The position numbers were made by a program, and so were the translations under genes. Shown piece by piece: positions 42,873 through 51,402 of a DNA stretch of 64,000 nt. The stretch spans positions 14,105 through 78,104 of the forward strand of contig NZ_JBNCMC010000012.1 of assembly GCF_049844995.1 (NCBI RefSeq), written 5' to 3'. Origin of the DNA: Luteimicrobium sp049844995. Its GTDB lineage: Bacteria; Actinomycetota; Actinomycetes; Actinomycetales; Cellulomonadaceae. The notes beneath the pieces were generated by a model, which was given only the letters and a program-made list of their open reading frames with translations, did not search any database and was not told the origin of the DNA. Each line of letters begins with the position of its first letter. Position 1 is the stretch's first letter.

Positions 42873-44248
42873 ACATGGACTACGGCGCCCTCCTGCCGGA
42901 GATCGTCCTGCTAGGCGGTGCGATCGTCGCACTCCTGGGCGGTAGCTTCCTTCCCCGGCCCCGGCAGGTGCTCGTGACCTGGTTCGCGATCGTCGTGGCG
43001 TGCCTCAGCGCTGTCACGGCCGCCCTGGGCACCGGGCCACCGACCGTCTTCAGTGACAGCTATGCCCTCGATGACGCGACGGCGACGATCAGGATCCTCG
43101 TACCGTTCGCGACGGCGGTCGTGATGCTCATCGGACGCCAAGAGTCCCATGGCTCCGCTCGAGAGAGTGAAACCGCGTCACTGCTGCTCCTTGCCGCACT
43201 CGGCACGATCGTCCTCGCGGGCGCGAACGACCTCCTCATCGTGGCGACCGGGTTCCTCCTGGCGACCGTGCCGTTGTACGCGCTGATCGGGCTGTCCCGC
43301 TCCGCGGCCGCGGCGGAGGCGACGATGAAGACATACCTGCTGGGTGCGGCATTCGGAGTCGTGATGCTCTTCGGCATCGCAGTCCTCGTCGGTGTCGCCG
43401 GTGGTAGCACCTACCCAGAGCTGCAACGGGAACTGCCGCACGTGCCGGCGGCGGCGGTCGCGCTCGGATTCGTCGGGGTCCTCGCGGGGCTGCTGTTCAA
43501 GGCCGGGGCAGTCCCAGGACACTTCTGGGTCCCGGACGCAGCGGAAGGTGCCGGCCTGGGCGTCGCCGCGTTCATCACCACCGTGCCGAAGCTTGGCGCC
43601 CTGGTCGCACTGGCGCGCCTGGTTGACGTGATGCCGAAAACCGTGGATGCGCCTCTGCTGGTCGGCCTGCTCGCCGCCGCCAGCATGACGCTTGGCACCC
43701 TCGCGGCCTTCTGGCAACGCAGTGCGCCGCGGCTGCTCGGCTGGTCCACGGTCGGGCAAGTCGGGTTCCTGCTGATGCCCGTCGCCGTGATCGGCGTCGA
43801 GCCGTCCGCGCGCCCCGCCCTACTGATGTACCTGGTGTTCTACGCGGTTACGAACCTGGCCCTGTTCGCTGCGATCGCCGCGCTCCCGAACCGTACGACG
43901 ATCCCCGCCTGGCGCGGTGCGGCGAAAGAGCACCCGGCCATCACCGGCGTCATGCTGGTCGGCCTGTTGAGTCTCGTGGGGACACCGCCGACTGCGGTCT
44001 TCGTGGGCAAGCTCGCGGTGTTCACGACCACCTGGCAAGGCGGGATGCCGTGGCTGGTGGTCATCGCCGCCGCCGTCTCGGCTACGTCGCTGTTCTACGC
44101 GCTCCGCTGGCTCTCGATGGCCTTCCAACCGGCGGAGACGCCGCGGTTGCGTACCGCCGCCGTTCAGATGCAGGCAGCGACTGCGGTGGCACTCGGCACG
44201 CTGGTCATCGTCGCCGTCGTCGCCACGCCTGCTCTACTTCGGCTCTGA
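42869..44248 (+). CDS. NuoN-like antiporter-type subunit
   Basis: A 459-aa protein. LFKAGAVPGHFWVPDAAEGA, then GLGVAAFITTVPKLGALVAL, is the NuoN core with its Lys residues, and GWSTVGQVGFLLMPVAV follows. The helix where NuoN usually carries a membrane Glu (LELLSL-type) reads GFLLATVPLYALIGL here, without an acidic residue. It closes the operon; no genes for NuoE, F, G or I follow. Confidence 0.88.
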   Translation: MNMDYGALLPEIVLLGGAIVALLGGSFLPRPRQVLVTWFAIVVACLSAVTAALGTGPPTVFSDSYALDDATATIRILVPFATAVVMLIGRQESHGSARESETASLLLLAALGTIVLAGANDLLIVATGFLLATVPLYALIGLSRSAAAAEATMKTYLLGAAFGVVMLFGIAVLVGVAGGSTYPELQRELPHVPAAAVALGFVGVLAGLLFKAGAVPGHFWVPDAAEGAGLGVAAFITTVPKLGALVALARLVDVMPKTVDAPLLVGLLAAASMTLGTLAAFWQRSAPRLLGWSTVGQVGFLLMPVAVIGVEPSARPALLMYLVFYAVTNLALFAAIAALPNRTTIPAWRGAAKEHPAITGVMLVGLLSLVGTPPTAVFVGKLAVFTTTWQGGMPWLVVIAAAVSATSLFYALRWLSMAFQPAETPRLRTAAVQMQAATAVALGTLVIVAVVATPALLRL

Positions 44249-44362
44249 CACGGACGGTCTCCTCGTCCCCTGGAGAGGAACCCGTCTGCGGCCCTGCTGG
44301 GGCGGAGTGCGGTTGCTCGAGACTCGAAAACGGGCAGTCAGCCGCTGCTGTATGGTCATCGC

Positions 44363-44719
44363 ATGCTGACCATTGCTTCGCGGCTCGACGTGATGAACCG
44401 GCTGGGGCGTGCCATGGCCGATCCGACGCGCTCGAGGATCCTGATGTCGCTGCTTCATGCGCCCGGGTACCCGGCGGTGCTGGCTCGCGAGCTGGGGCTC
44501 ACGCGGTCGAACGTGTCGAACCATCTGGCCTGCCTGCGTGACTGCGGGATCGTGGTGGCCGAGCCCGAGGGGCGCCAGACGCGGTACGAGATCGCCGAGC
44601 CACGCCTGGCCCGGGCTCTGGTGATGCTGGTCGATGTGACGCTGGCGGTGGACGAGGACGCGCCGTGCATCGACGGTGCCTGCCCGACGCCCGGGTGCAG
44701 GGGAGCGTGCGTGCGATGA
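44363..44719 (+). CDS. ArsR/CmtR-like metal-sensing repressor
   Basis: A 118-aa winged-helix protein (MADPTRSRILMSLLHAPGYP, LGLTRSNVSNHLACLRDCGI). Cys residues in LACLRDC and in the tail (PCIDGACPTPGCRGAC) match the CmtR type, which senses Cd(II)/Pb(II). It overlaps the next gene by ATGA and so should control the cation exporter. The leader around 44320-44360 is the likely operator region. Confidence 0.85.
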   Translation: MLTIASRLDVMNRLGRAMADPTRSRILMSLLHAPGYPAVLARELGLTRSNVSNHLACLRDCGIVVAEPEGRQTRYEIAEPRLARALVMLVDVTLAVDEDAPCIDGACPTPGCRGACVR

Positions 44720-45363
44720 ACACGACTCGTACCGCAGCACGTAGGACGCGGCTGCACCGGCGGGTGCGGTTCATCGTGGGCTTCACCATCACGTACAACG
44801 TGATCGAGGCCGTCGTCGCGATCACCGCCGGGACGCAGGCGTCGTCCGCGGCCCTGATCGGGTTCGGCCTGGACTCGGTCATCGAGGTCGCGTCCGCGGC
44901 CGCGGTCGCGTGGCAGTTCAGCCGGAAGGACCCCGAACGCTGGGAGAAGGCCACCGTCCGGGCCATCGCGATCGCGTTCTTCGCCCTCGCCGCCTACGTC
45001 ACCGTCGACGCCCTGCTGAGCCTGACCGGACAGGCCGACGTCGACCACAGTCCGCTCGGGATCGGCATCGCCGTCGCGAGCCTGGTCGTCATGCCGGCCC
45101 TCGCGTGGTTCGAGGTCCGCACCGGCCGCGAGCTCGGATCGCGCAGCGTCCAGGCCGACGCGAAGCAGCTCGTGCTGTGTACCTACCTCTCGGGCACGGT
45201 GCTGCTCGGCCTCCTCGCGAACTCGCTGTTCGGATGGATGTGGGCCGACTCGGTCGCTGCCCTGGTCGTGGCCGTCCTCGCGGTCCGTGAGGGCGTCGAA
45301 GCGTGGCGTGGCGACGTCGAGTCCCCGTTCGAGGTCCTCGAGGATCTGGTCGAGGATGACTAG
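44716..45363 (+). CDS. cation transporter (CDF-like)
   Basis: A 215-aa protein with five or six membrane helices: FTITYNVIEAVVAITAGTQA, IGFGLDSVIEVASAAAVAWQ, VTVDALLSLTGQAD and MWADSVAALVVAVLAVREGV. Asp/Glu residues within the helices fit a cation diffusion facilitator core without the usual C-terminal cytosolic domain. It is probably regulated by the coupled ArsR/CmtR-like protein and exports a soft divalent metal. Confidence 0.8.
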   Translation: MNTTRTAARRTRLHRRVRFIVGFTITYNVIEAVVAITAGTQASSAALIGFGLDSVIEVASAAAVAWQFSRKDPERWEKATVRAIAIAFFALAAYVTVDALLSLTGQADVDHSPLGIGIAVASLVVMPALAWFEVRTGRELGSRSVQADAKQLVLCTYLSGTVLLGLLANSLFGWMWADSVAALVVAVLAVREGVEAWRGDVESPFEVLEDLVEDD

Positions 45364-45408
45364 GCGCGCGTCGTCGCGGAGCGCGGAGTGCGAGGGGGTG
45401 ACAGGCGG

Positions 45409-46335
45409 GTGACCCACACGCACGACCACGCCCACTGCGCCGACGCCGGGGACGGCCAGTGGCGCCGTCTGGCCGTCGCGTTCGGCATCACGACCGCGAT
45501 CCTCGTGGCCGAGGCCGTGGGCGCCCTGGTCACGGGGAGCCTCGCGCTGCTGGTCGACACCGCGCACATGCTCACCGACGCGGGCGGGCTGCTCGTGGCG
45601 CTCGTCGCGTCCCGGCTCGTGCTCCGGCCGCCGACGGCGCGGCGCACCTGGGGTCTGCGCCGCCTGGAGGTCCTCGCGGCGCTCGCGCAGTCGGCGGTGC
45701 TGCTCGCGGTCGGGGTCTACGTGCTCGTCGAGGGCGTCGCGCGCCTGCTCCACCCGCCCGAGGTGCCGTCGACCGCGCTCGTCGTCTTCGGCGTGATCGG
45801 GCTGGTCGGGAACCTCGCGTCGCTCGCGGTGCTGAGCGGCGGGCGGTCCTCGAGCTTCAACCTGCGGGCCGCGTTCCTCGAGGTGCTGAACGACGCGCTC
45901 GGGTCGGTGGGCGTGATCGTCGCGGCGGTCGTGATCGCGACGACCGGCTGGTACCGCGCGGACGCCGTCGCTGGGCTCGTGATCGGCGCGCTCATCCTGC
46001 CGCGGGCGTTCGTGCTCCTGCGGGAGACGGCGTCCGTGCTGCTCGAGACCACGCCGGCCGGGCTCGACCTCGACGAGGTCCGTGCGCGGCTGCTCACCGT
46101 CGAGCACGTCCTCGACGTCCACGACCTGCACGCCTCGCTCATCGCCACCGGGCTCCCGACGCTGAGCGCGCACGTCGTCGTGGACACCGGGTGCTTCCGG
46201 GACGGGCACGCGCCGCAGATCCTCGACGCGCTCCAGGACTGCGTCGCGACGCGGTTCGACGTACCCGTCGAGCACTCGACGTTCCAGCTCGAGCCCGCGA
46301 CCCACGCGGCCCACGAGGCGCCCGGGCACCCGTGA
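45409..46335 (+). CDS. czcD: CDF-family zinc/cadmium/cobalt exporter
   Basis: A 308-aa protein with an N-terminal His cluster (VTHTHDHAHC) and six membrane helices. Metal-site motifs are LVDTAHMLTDAGGLLVALVA (HxxxD in helix 2) and FLEVLNDALGSVGVIVAAVV (helix 5). A C-terminal cytosolic domain includes LTVEHVLDVHDLHASLIATG and SAHVVVDTGC. It exchanges metal for protons. The GTG at 45409 follows GAGGGGGTG; it follows the smaller transporter by 45 bases. Confidence 0.88.
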   Translation: MTHTHDHAHCADAGDGQWRRLAVAFGITTAILVAEAVGALVTGSLALLVDTAHMLTDAGGLLVALVASRLVLRPPTARRTWGLRRLEVLAALAQSAVLLAVGVYVLVEGVARLLHPPEVPSTALVVFGVIGLVGNLASLAVLSGGRSSSFNLRAAFLEVLNDALGSVGVIVAAVVIATTGWYRADAVAGLVIGALILPRAFVLLRETASVLLETTPAGLDLDEVRARLLTVEHVLDVHDLHASLIATGLPTLSAHVVVDTGCFRDGHAPQILDALQDCVATRFDVPVEHSTFQLEPATHAAHEAPGHP

Positions 46336-46371
46336 TGTCGTCAAGCAGGATGCGCGAGCTCGCGTGCCCTG

Positions 46372-46391
46372 TCAGAACCGACCGATTCTGA
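46372..46391. repeat. 20-bp near-palindrome, module-boundary copy 1
   Basis: TCAGAACCGACCGATTCTGA, 36 bases after the czcD-like stop. Close copies occur at 48645-48664 and 60220-60239, and degraded relatives near 33272 and 62495. Confidence 0.65.
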
Positions 46392-46445
46392 GGCCATTAC
46401 GGGCCGATTTTTGGACGGTTCATAATCGGGCGTTTTGTGCGCGCG

Positions 46446-46850
46446 TCAGCGGGCGCGACCGTGGAGCAGCTCGATGAACTCGTCAGCCATGTCGAGCTTG
46501 CGCGCCAGTTCGGCGCGGCGCTCTTCGGCTCGGGCGACGTAGCCGGCGAGGCGGGCGCGGGCGTCGTCACGTCCGACGGCGTCAGGGGCATCGAGCCGGT
46601 CGACGAGGTCGAGCAGATCGCTCATCTCTTCCAGTGTGAAGCCGAGGGGCTTCATCCGGCGGATGACCAGGAGGCGGTCGACGTCCTGCTCGGTGTAGAG
46701 GCGGAAGCCGCCGTCGGAGCGGCCGGAGGGTCGCAGGAGGCCGACGTCGTCATAGTGGCGCAGGGTGCGCAGGGACAGGCCGGTGCGGTCGGCCACCGCG
46801 CCGATGTGCATAGTGGCTTCCGCGGTGGTGGCCGTGCTGCGCTCGCTCAT
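46446..46850 (-). CDS. MerR-family regulator
   Basis: A 134-aa protein: IGAVADRTGLSLRTLRHYDD, VGLLRPSGRSDGGFRLYTEQ and RRMKPLGFTLEEMSDLLDLV, then a coiled dimer helix. It has no Cys, so it is not a thiol-type metal sensor. It is divergent from the SulP gene, with a dyad between them, and probably controls both. Confidence 0.85.
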   Translation of the reverse strand: MSERSTATTAEATMHIGAVADRTGLSLRTLRHYDDVGLLRPSGRSDGGFRLYTEQDVDRLLVIRRMKPLGFTLEEMSDLLDLVDRLDAPDAVGRDDARARLAGYVARAEERRAELARKLDMADEFIELLHGRAR

Positions 46851-46882
46851 GAACCGATTCTCCTCGACTGGACCGAGGTGTA

Positions 46883-46908
46883 ACTCTACCCTCACGTTAA
46901 GGTAGAGT
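46883..46908. promoter_or_regulatory. MerR-type operator between merR and sulP genes
   Basis: ACTCTACC (46883-46890) and GGTAGAGT (46901-46908) are perfect inverted half-sites 10 bases apart, the geometry of MerR-family operators. Confidence 0.75.
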
Positions 46909-47069
46909 CGCCGCTGGCTCGGTCCTTCGCCTCCCGCCTGATGCGGAGGGCCGGAGCCACCCACAAGCTTCCGTGCGCAGCGTCGCGTGCTCAGTCCTGT
47001 CCATCCGGACCTTGTCTCGCGACCGGGTCTCGGGGCGTTCGCGCCCCCGCTCCTGTGAAGGAATGCTGC

Positions 47070-48641
47070 GTGTCAGAAGAAACCCGCGCCTCCCTGCCCG
47101 ACCCCGCCCCGCAGCCCGTTCCCGTCACGGGTGCTCCCGAGGCCACCGCCTCGGGGTCGTTCCGGGCCGCGTTCAGCTCGGTCAAGACCTTGCGCACCGA
47201 GGTCCTGGCGGGCCTCGTCGTCGCGCTCGCCCTGATCCCCGAGGCCATCGCGTTCTCCATCATCGCGGGCGTCGACCCCCGCATCGGCCTGTTCGCGGCG
47301 TTCACGATGGCCGTGACGATCTCGTTCGTCGGCGGCCGCCCCGCGATGATCTCCGCCGCCACGGGCGCGGTCGCGCTCGTCATCGCGCCGGTCGCCCGCG
47401 ACTACGGGATCGACTACTTCATCGCCACCGTGATCCTGGCCGGCATCTTCCAGGTCGCCCTCGGCCTGGTTGGCATGGCCAAGCTCATGCGGTTCATCCC
47501 GCGCTCCGTGATGGTCGGCTTCGTCAACGCCCTGGCCATCCTCATCTTCACCTCCCAGCTGCCGCACCTGTTCGGCGACAAGGTCACCGGCGACAACCGG
47601 TGGCTGATCTACGGCCTGGTCGTGGTCGGCCTGGTCGTCATGGTGCTCCTGCCGCGCTGGACCAAGGTCATCCCCGCCCCGCTGGTCGCGATCGTGCTAC
47701 TCACCGCCGCCACCGTCGCCGCGGCGATCAACGTCCCGACCGTCGGCGACGAAGGAGCGCTGCCCGACTCGCTGCCCTCGCTGTTCTTCCCCGACGTGCC
47801 ACTGAACCTCGAGACGCTGCAGATCATCGCGCCGTTCGCCCTCGCGATGGCCCTGGTCGGGATCATCGAGTCGCTACTGACGGCCAAGCTCGTCGACGAC
47901 ATCACCGACACCCACTCGAACAAGACCCGCGAGACCTGGGGCCAGGGCGTCGCGAACGTCGTCACCGGCTTCTTCGGCGGCATGGGCGGTTGCGCCATGA
48001 TCGGCCAGACGATGATCAACGTGAAGGCCTCCGCTGCCCGCACGCGCCTGTCGACGTTTCTTGCCGGCGTCTGCCTGCTGGCCCTGGTGGTCGGGTTCGG
48101 CGACGTCGTCGCGACCATCCCGATGGCCGCCCTCGTCGCGGTCATGATCATGGTCGCCGTCGGCACGTTCGACTGGCACTCCATCAAGCCCGCCACCCTC
48201 AAGCGCATGCCAAAGTCCGAGACCGCGGTCATGCTCGCCACCGTCATCGTCACCGTCGCCACCCACAACCTCGCCTACGGCGTCCTCGTCGGTGTCGTGG
48301 TCGCAGCGATCCTGTTCCTCCAGCGGGTTTCCCACCTGACGACCGTCACCCGCCTGGACGCGGACGACGCCGACGACGAGCGGGTGTACGCCGTCGACGG
48401 CGAGCTCTTCTTCGCCTCGTCCAACGACCTCGTCTACCAGTTCGACTACACCGCCGACCCCCACCGCGTCGTCATCGACATGACGAACGCGCACGTCTGG
48501 GACGCGTCCACGGTCGCCGCTCTGGACGCCGTCCAGCACAAGTACGCCCAGCACGGCAAGACTGTCGAGTTCCGCGGACTCAACCCCGACAGCATCCAGC
48601 GACTCGACCGACTCGCCGGCAACCTCGGCGGCGGACACTGA
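47070..48641 (+). CDS. SulP-family anion transporter with STAS domain
   Basis: A 523-aa protein. LAGLVVALALIPEAIAFSII and VDPRIGLFAAFTMAVTISFV begin a membrane core of about 10-12 helices, with GCAMIGQTMINVKA typical of SulP. Residues about 440-515 are a STAS domain (HRVVIDMTNAHVWDASTVAA). The substrate may be sulfate, bicarbonate or another oxyanion and cannot be fixed. The GTG follows GAAGGA. MerR control is likely. Confidence 0.9.
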   Translation: MSEETRASLPDPAPQPVPVTGAPEATASGSFRAAFSSVKTLRTEVLAGLVVALALIPEAIAFSIIAGVDPRIGLFAAFTMAVTISFVGGRPAMISAATGAVALVIAPVARDYGIDYFIATVILAGIFQVALGLVGMAKLMRFIPRSVMVGFVNALAILIFTSQLPHLFGDKVTGDNRWLIYGLVVVGLVVMVLLPRWTKVIPAPLVAIVLLTAATVAAAINVPTVGDEGALPDSLPSLFFPDVPLNLETLQIIAPFALAMALVGIIESLLTAKLVDDITDTHSNKTRETWGQGVANVVTGFFGGMGGCAMIGQTMINVKASAARTRLSTFLAGVCLLALVVGFGDVVATIPMAALVAVMIMVAVGTFDWHSIKPATLKRMPKSETAVMLATVIVTVATHNLAYGVLVGVVVAAILFLQRVSHLTTVTRLDADDADDERVYAVDGELFFASSNDLVYQFDYTADPHRVVIDMTNAHVWDASTVAALDAVQHKYAQHGKTVEFRGLNPDSIQRLDRLAGNLGGGH

Positions 48642-48644
48642 CGA

Positions 48645-48664
48645 TCAGAACCGGCCGATTCTGA
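48645..48664. repeat. 20-bp palindrome, module-boundary copy 2
   Basis: TCAGAACCGGCCGATTCTGA, 4 bases after the sulP stop and about 200 bases before the first fluoride riboswitch. One base differs from copy 1. Confidence 0.65.
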
Positions 48665-48857
48665 CGGCAGCTTTGGAGGGAGCCGGAAAGCATCACCTTG
48701 GCGCACCTCACCCCTGGGGGCGCCGGCGTCGGGCGGATCCGACAGCCCTGATGTGACAGCCGCCCGTGCTGCGCCGAAGTCACCCGCACAGGACCTTGGT
48801 GATTACTGCTGGGTCGATCTCCGCCCCAGGGTCCACGGGCCCTGCGCTCCGGTCAGA

Positions 48858-48969
48858 TATGCTCCGTCGTGGTGATGGATCCCGCCGGGGCGTAGGTGCC
48901 CGAACCGCCAGTTGGCTGATGGTTCCTGTCGCGCCGTGTATCGGCGGGCAGGACGCTGCCCGCAGGAGG
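48858..48969 (+). promoter_or_regulatory. fluoride riboswitch 1 (crcB motif) with promoter and platform
   Basis: A -10-like TATGCT (48858-48863) precedes the aptamer at about 48869-48930. Conserved blocks are GGTGATGGATCCCGCC, ACCGCC (48904-48909) and GGCTGATGGTTCCT (48914-48927). The platform hairpin GCGGGCAG/CTGCCCGC (48944-48963) abuts AGGAGG. It should raise expression of the phosphoglycerate mutase operon when fluoride is present. Confidence 0.9.
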
Positions 48970-48978
48970 TAGGTCGTC

Positions 48979-49116
48979 ATGGGTGCCCCGCCGCACGCTC
49001 TCGCACCCTGGATCTCGGCTGGCGTGTGCAGCGGCCACCTCGGGGCGACCTCGCTCGAGGTGGCAACCTACCGCCGAGCACGGGTGCCGACTGACCGGAC
49101 GGCACTGCCCGCGTGA
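48979..49116 (+). CDS. 45-aa ORF coupled to the phosphoglycerate mutase gene
   Basis: MGAPPHALAPWISAGVCSGH opens a 45-aa reading frame. Its ATG lies 9 bases after AGGAGG, directly behind riboswitch 1, and its stop overlaps the GTG of the next gene (GTGA). It may be a leader whose translation carries the riboswitch effect to the enzyme gene, or a small membrane-associated peptide. No homologue is recognised. Confidence 0.5.
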   Translation: MGAPPHALAPWISAGVCSGHLGATSLEVATYRRARVPTDRTALPA

Positions 49117-49841
49117 CGGCACTTCTCGTCCTCCTCCGCCACGGGCAGAGCCAAGCCAACGCCGACGGACTGTTCACTGGCCTGCTCGACGTGCCACTCA
49201 CCGAGGCCGGCCGCAGGGAGGCCGCGCGCGCAGCTCACCTGCTGAGCGCGGCCCAGCTCCTTCCGGAGGCCTGGTTCAGCTCGCCGCTTCTCAGGGCGCG
49301 GCAGACCGTCCAGGTCTTGGGGACGACGGTGCGCAATCCCCTCGCACGGGTCGTGTACGACTGGCGCCTTGCCGAGCGCAACTACGGCGCCCTCACCGGC
49401 CAGACGAAGGCTGCCGTCCTCGAGGAGCACGGCGAAGCGCGTTTCCGCGAGTGGCGGCGCTCCGTCGACATCGCCCCGCCACCGATGACGCCAGCCCAGC
49501 GTGCTGCGCTTGCCCCCGCCCCGGACTCGCTGGGGTACACCGAGTCGCTGAGCGATGTGATCTCGCGCGTCGATGAGGTGTGGCGTGAGCGGATCCGACC
49601 TGCTGTTCGGCAGAGCGGGAGCGTGCTCGTGGTGGCGCACGGGAACTCCCTGCGCGCCCTGTGCACGGTCCTTGACCACCTCGATCAGCAGGAAGTTCGA
49701 GACCTGAACATCCCGACCGGGCACCCCCTGGTGTACCGGCTCGACGATGACCACCGCCCGTTGGTGCGCGCCGGGTCGTACCTCGACCCGGCCGCCGCGC
49801 TCGCCGCAGCCGAGCTCATCGCGCGCGAGGGAGGAACCTGA
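49113..49841 (+). CDS. gpmA: 2,3-bisphosphoglycerate-dependent phosphoglycerate mutase
   Basis: A 242-aa protein. LLVLLRHGQSQANADGLFTG holds the phosphorylated His of the RHG motif. WRLAERNYGALTGQTKA, VLVVAHGNSLRAL and NIPTGHPLVYRLD complete a full-length dPGM. It interconverts 3- and 2-phosphoglycerate, one step before enolase. Placement under a fluoride riboswitch suggests an extra copy used when glycolysis is blocked at enolase by fluoride. It starts inside the stop of the 45-aa ORF. Confidence 0.92.
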   Translation: MTALLVLLRHGQSQANADGLFTGLLDVPLTEAGRREAARAAHLLSAAQLLPEAWFSSPLLRARQTVQVLGTTVRNPLARVVYDWRLAERNYGALTGQTKAAVLEEHGEARFREWRRSVDIAPPPMTPAQRAALAPAPDSLGYTESLSDVISRVDEVWRERIRPAVRQSGSVLVVAHGNSLRALCTVLDHLDQQEVRDLNIPTGHPLVYRLDDDHRPLVRAGSYLDPAAALAAAELIAREGGT

Positions 49842-49965
49842 CGTGCGCGGCACAAGCACCTCGCTGCGCGTGGGCGGGCGCCGGTGCGGGACGCCCATCT
49901 TTCGTCGGATACACCCGGCAGCCACCCCCAATCCGGCACACCGCCGGTCCACACGAGGAGAGCCC

Positions 49966-50559
49966 TTGAACCTTGACGAGACCCTCTACCGCGACATCAA
50001 CGACTTCGCTCGGAACACCCCTTGGCTGCACGGCGTGCTCGCCGCCTATGCCTTGTGGGCGGGGCTTGTCGCGCTCGTGCTCCTCGTGATAGCCGGGTGG
50101 TGGCACGCTCGAGCACGCGCCGACGCACCTCGAGCCGTCGGTATCAGCGTCCTGACCGGCGTCGCAGCGCTCGTGGCGCTCCTGGTCAATCAGCAGCTCA
50201 TCTCCCCGGCGATCGCACGACCCCGTCCGTGTGCGGTCCTCGACGGCGTCGAAGTCCTCCTGTCCTGCAACGCCGACTACTCGATGCCCAGCGACCACTG
50301 CATCATCGCGGGAGCGATCACCGCCGGCCTGTGGCTCCTCGACCGCAGACTCGGCGTGATCGCCACCATCCTGGCCCTGCTGCTGGCCTTCGGCCGCGTC
50401 TACGTCGGGGTCCACTACCCCAGTGACGCCGCAGTCGGACTCCTGGTGGGCGCCGCTATCGGGCTCATCGTCATCTTCGCGCTGCGCGTCCCCACCGCCC
50501 TTCTCTTTCAACGCCTCACGCGCAGCCCCGTTCGCCCGTTGGTCCAGTCACATTCGTGA
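49966..50559 (+). CDS. PAP2-family membrane phosphatase (BcrC-like)
   Basis: A 197-aa protein with about five helices. The PAP2 motifs are ARPRPCAVL, YSMPSDHCIIAG and GRVYVGVHYPSDAAVG, giving the catalytic His pair. The N-terminus (LYRDINDFARNTPWLHGVLA) matches undecaprenyl-pyrophosphate phosphatases of the BcrC group. The start is a TTG at 49966 behind GAGGAG. Its position after gpmA suggests fluoride control. Confidence 0.82.
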   Translation: MNLDETLYRDINDFARNTPWLHGVLAAYALWAGLVALVLLVIAGWWHARARADAPRAVGISVLTGVAALVALLVNQQLISPAIARPRPCAVLDGVEVLLSCNADYSMPSDHCIIAGAITAGLWLLDRRLGVIATILALLLAFGRVYVGVHYPSDAAVGLLVGAAIGLIVIFALRVPTALLFQRLTRSPVRPLVQSHS

Positions 50560-50744
50560 GGCGCAGCGAACCCTTGGGCCGCGCCGCGATCCATGGCACG
50601 ACCGTGCACCCCGTCGAGCCGACGATTCTGGGGCGATCAACTCCGACCGCCCCGGCTCCTGCCGCTACCGAAGTATCGATGTCGCCGACGACCGCGGCGG
50701 CCGAGGCGGCAGGGCCGACGTTCCCCGGTTCGCTAGGCTGGTGT

Positions 50745-50839
50745 CCTGGCGATGGATCCCGCCAGGGCTGCGGCCCGAACCGCCTGCGTGGCTGATGGTT
50801 CCTGACCCGTTGAGTTGTCGACGGGCAGGACGCTGCCCG
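50745..50839 (+). promoter_or_regulatory. fluoride riboswitch 2 (crcB motif) with platform
   Basis: GGCGATGGATCCCGCC (50748-50763), ACCGCC (50779-50784) and GGCTGATGGTTCCT (50790-50803). A -10-like TAGGCT lies at 50734-50739. The platform hairpin CGGGCAG/CTGCCCG (50822-50839) is the same as in riboswitch 1 and precedes GGAAGGAG. It controls usp-crcB-crcB. Confidence 0.92.
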
Positions 50840-50853
50840 CGGAAGGAGTGTTC

Positions 50854-51402
50854 GTGAGCGGTGCAACCGTTCCCCAACCGGCTGTCGAGAGGATGGTTCC
50901 GTTCTCGGGACACCCCCTGGTCGTGGGCGTCGTACCGGACCAGGACCCGTTGGTCGTGCGAACGGCCCTTGCCCTCGCCGGCCCGCTCGGCGTCGGCGTG
51001 TACTTCGCCTTCGCTGACACGTCACGGTTCATCGTGGACGAGCGTCCCGATGGCACCGTCCACCATGCCGCGATCGACCCGGACTCCGTCGACGACTCGT
51101 GGGAGCAGACGGATGCGAGCCTCCGCGTCGCACTGTCCACCCTGGTGCGCGGCGAGGGGGTGGAATGGGACTTCCGGTACCTGGCGGGCAGACCCGATCG
51201 TGCGCTCACGCATCTTGCGCGGGCGGTGGACGCCAGCTTGATCGTGGTCGGGACGCGCGCCTCGGGCACGGGCCACCATATGCGTGAGCTTCTCGAGGGG
51301 TCGGTGGCAGCTCATCTCAGTCACCATCAACATCGCCCCGTGCTCACGGTGCCGCTCGCCGTGGTCGACTGGAAGGAAATCCGGGCACCGTGGGAGCACT
51401 GA
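50854..51402 (+). CDS. universal stress protein (UspA family)
   Basis: A 182-aa protein with a Rossmann-like UspA fold: HPLVVGVVPDQDPLVVRTAL at the start and ASLIVVGTRASGTGHHMREL, then LEGSVAAHLSHHQHRPVLTV, at the end, matching the ATP-binding G-2x-G-9x-G(S/T) pattern loosely. It is the first gene behind riboswitch 2 and overlaps the first crcB by 13 bases. The GTG at 50854 has GGAG 6 bases upstream. Confidence 0.85.
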   Translation: MSGATVPQPAVERMVPFSGHPLVVGVVPDQDPLVVRTALALAGPLGVGVYFAFADTSRFIVDERPDGTVHHAAIDPDSVDDSWEQTDASLRVALSTLVRGEGVEWDFRYLAGRPDRALTHLARAVDASLIVVGTRASGTGHHMRELLEGSVAAHLSHHQHRPVLTVPLAVVDWKEIRAPWEH

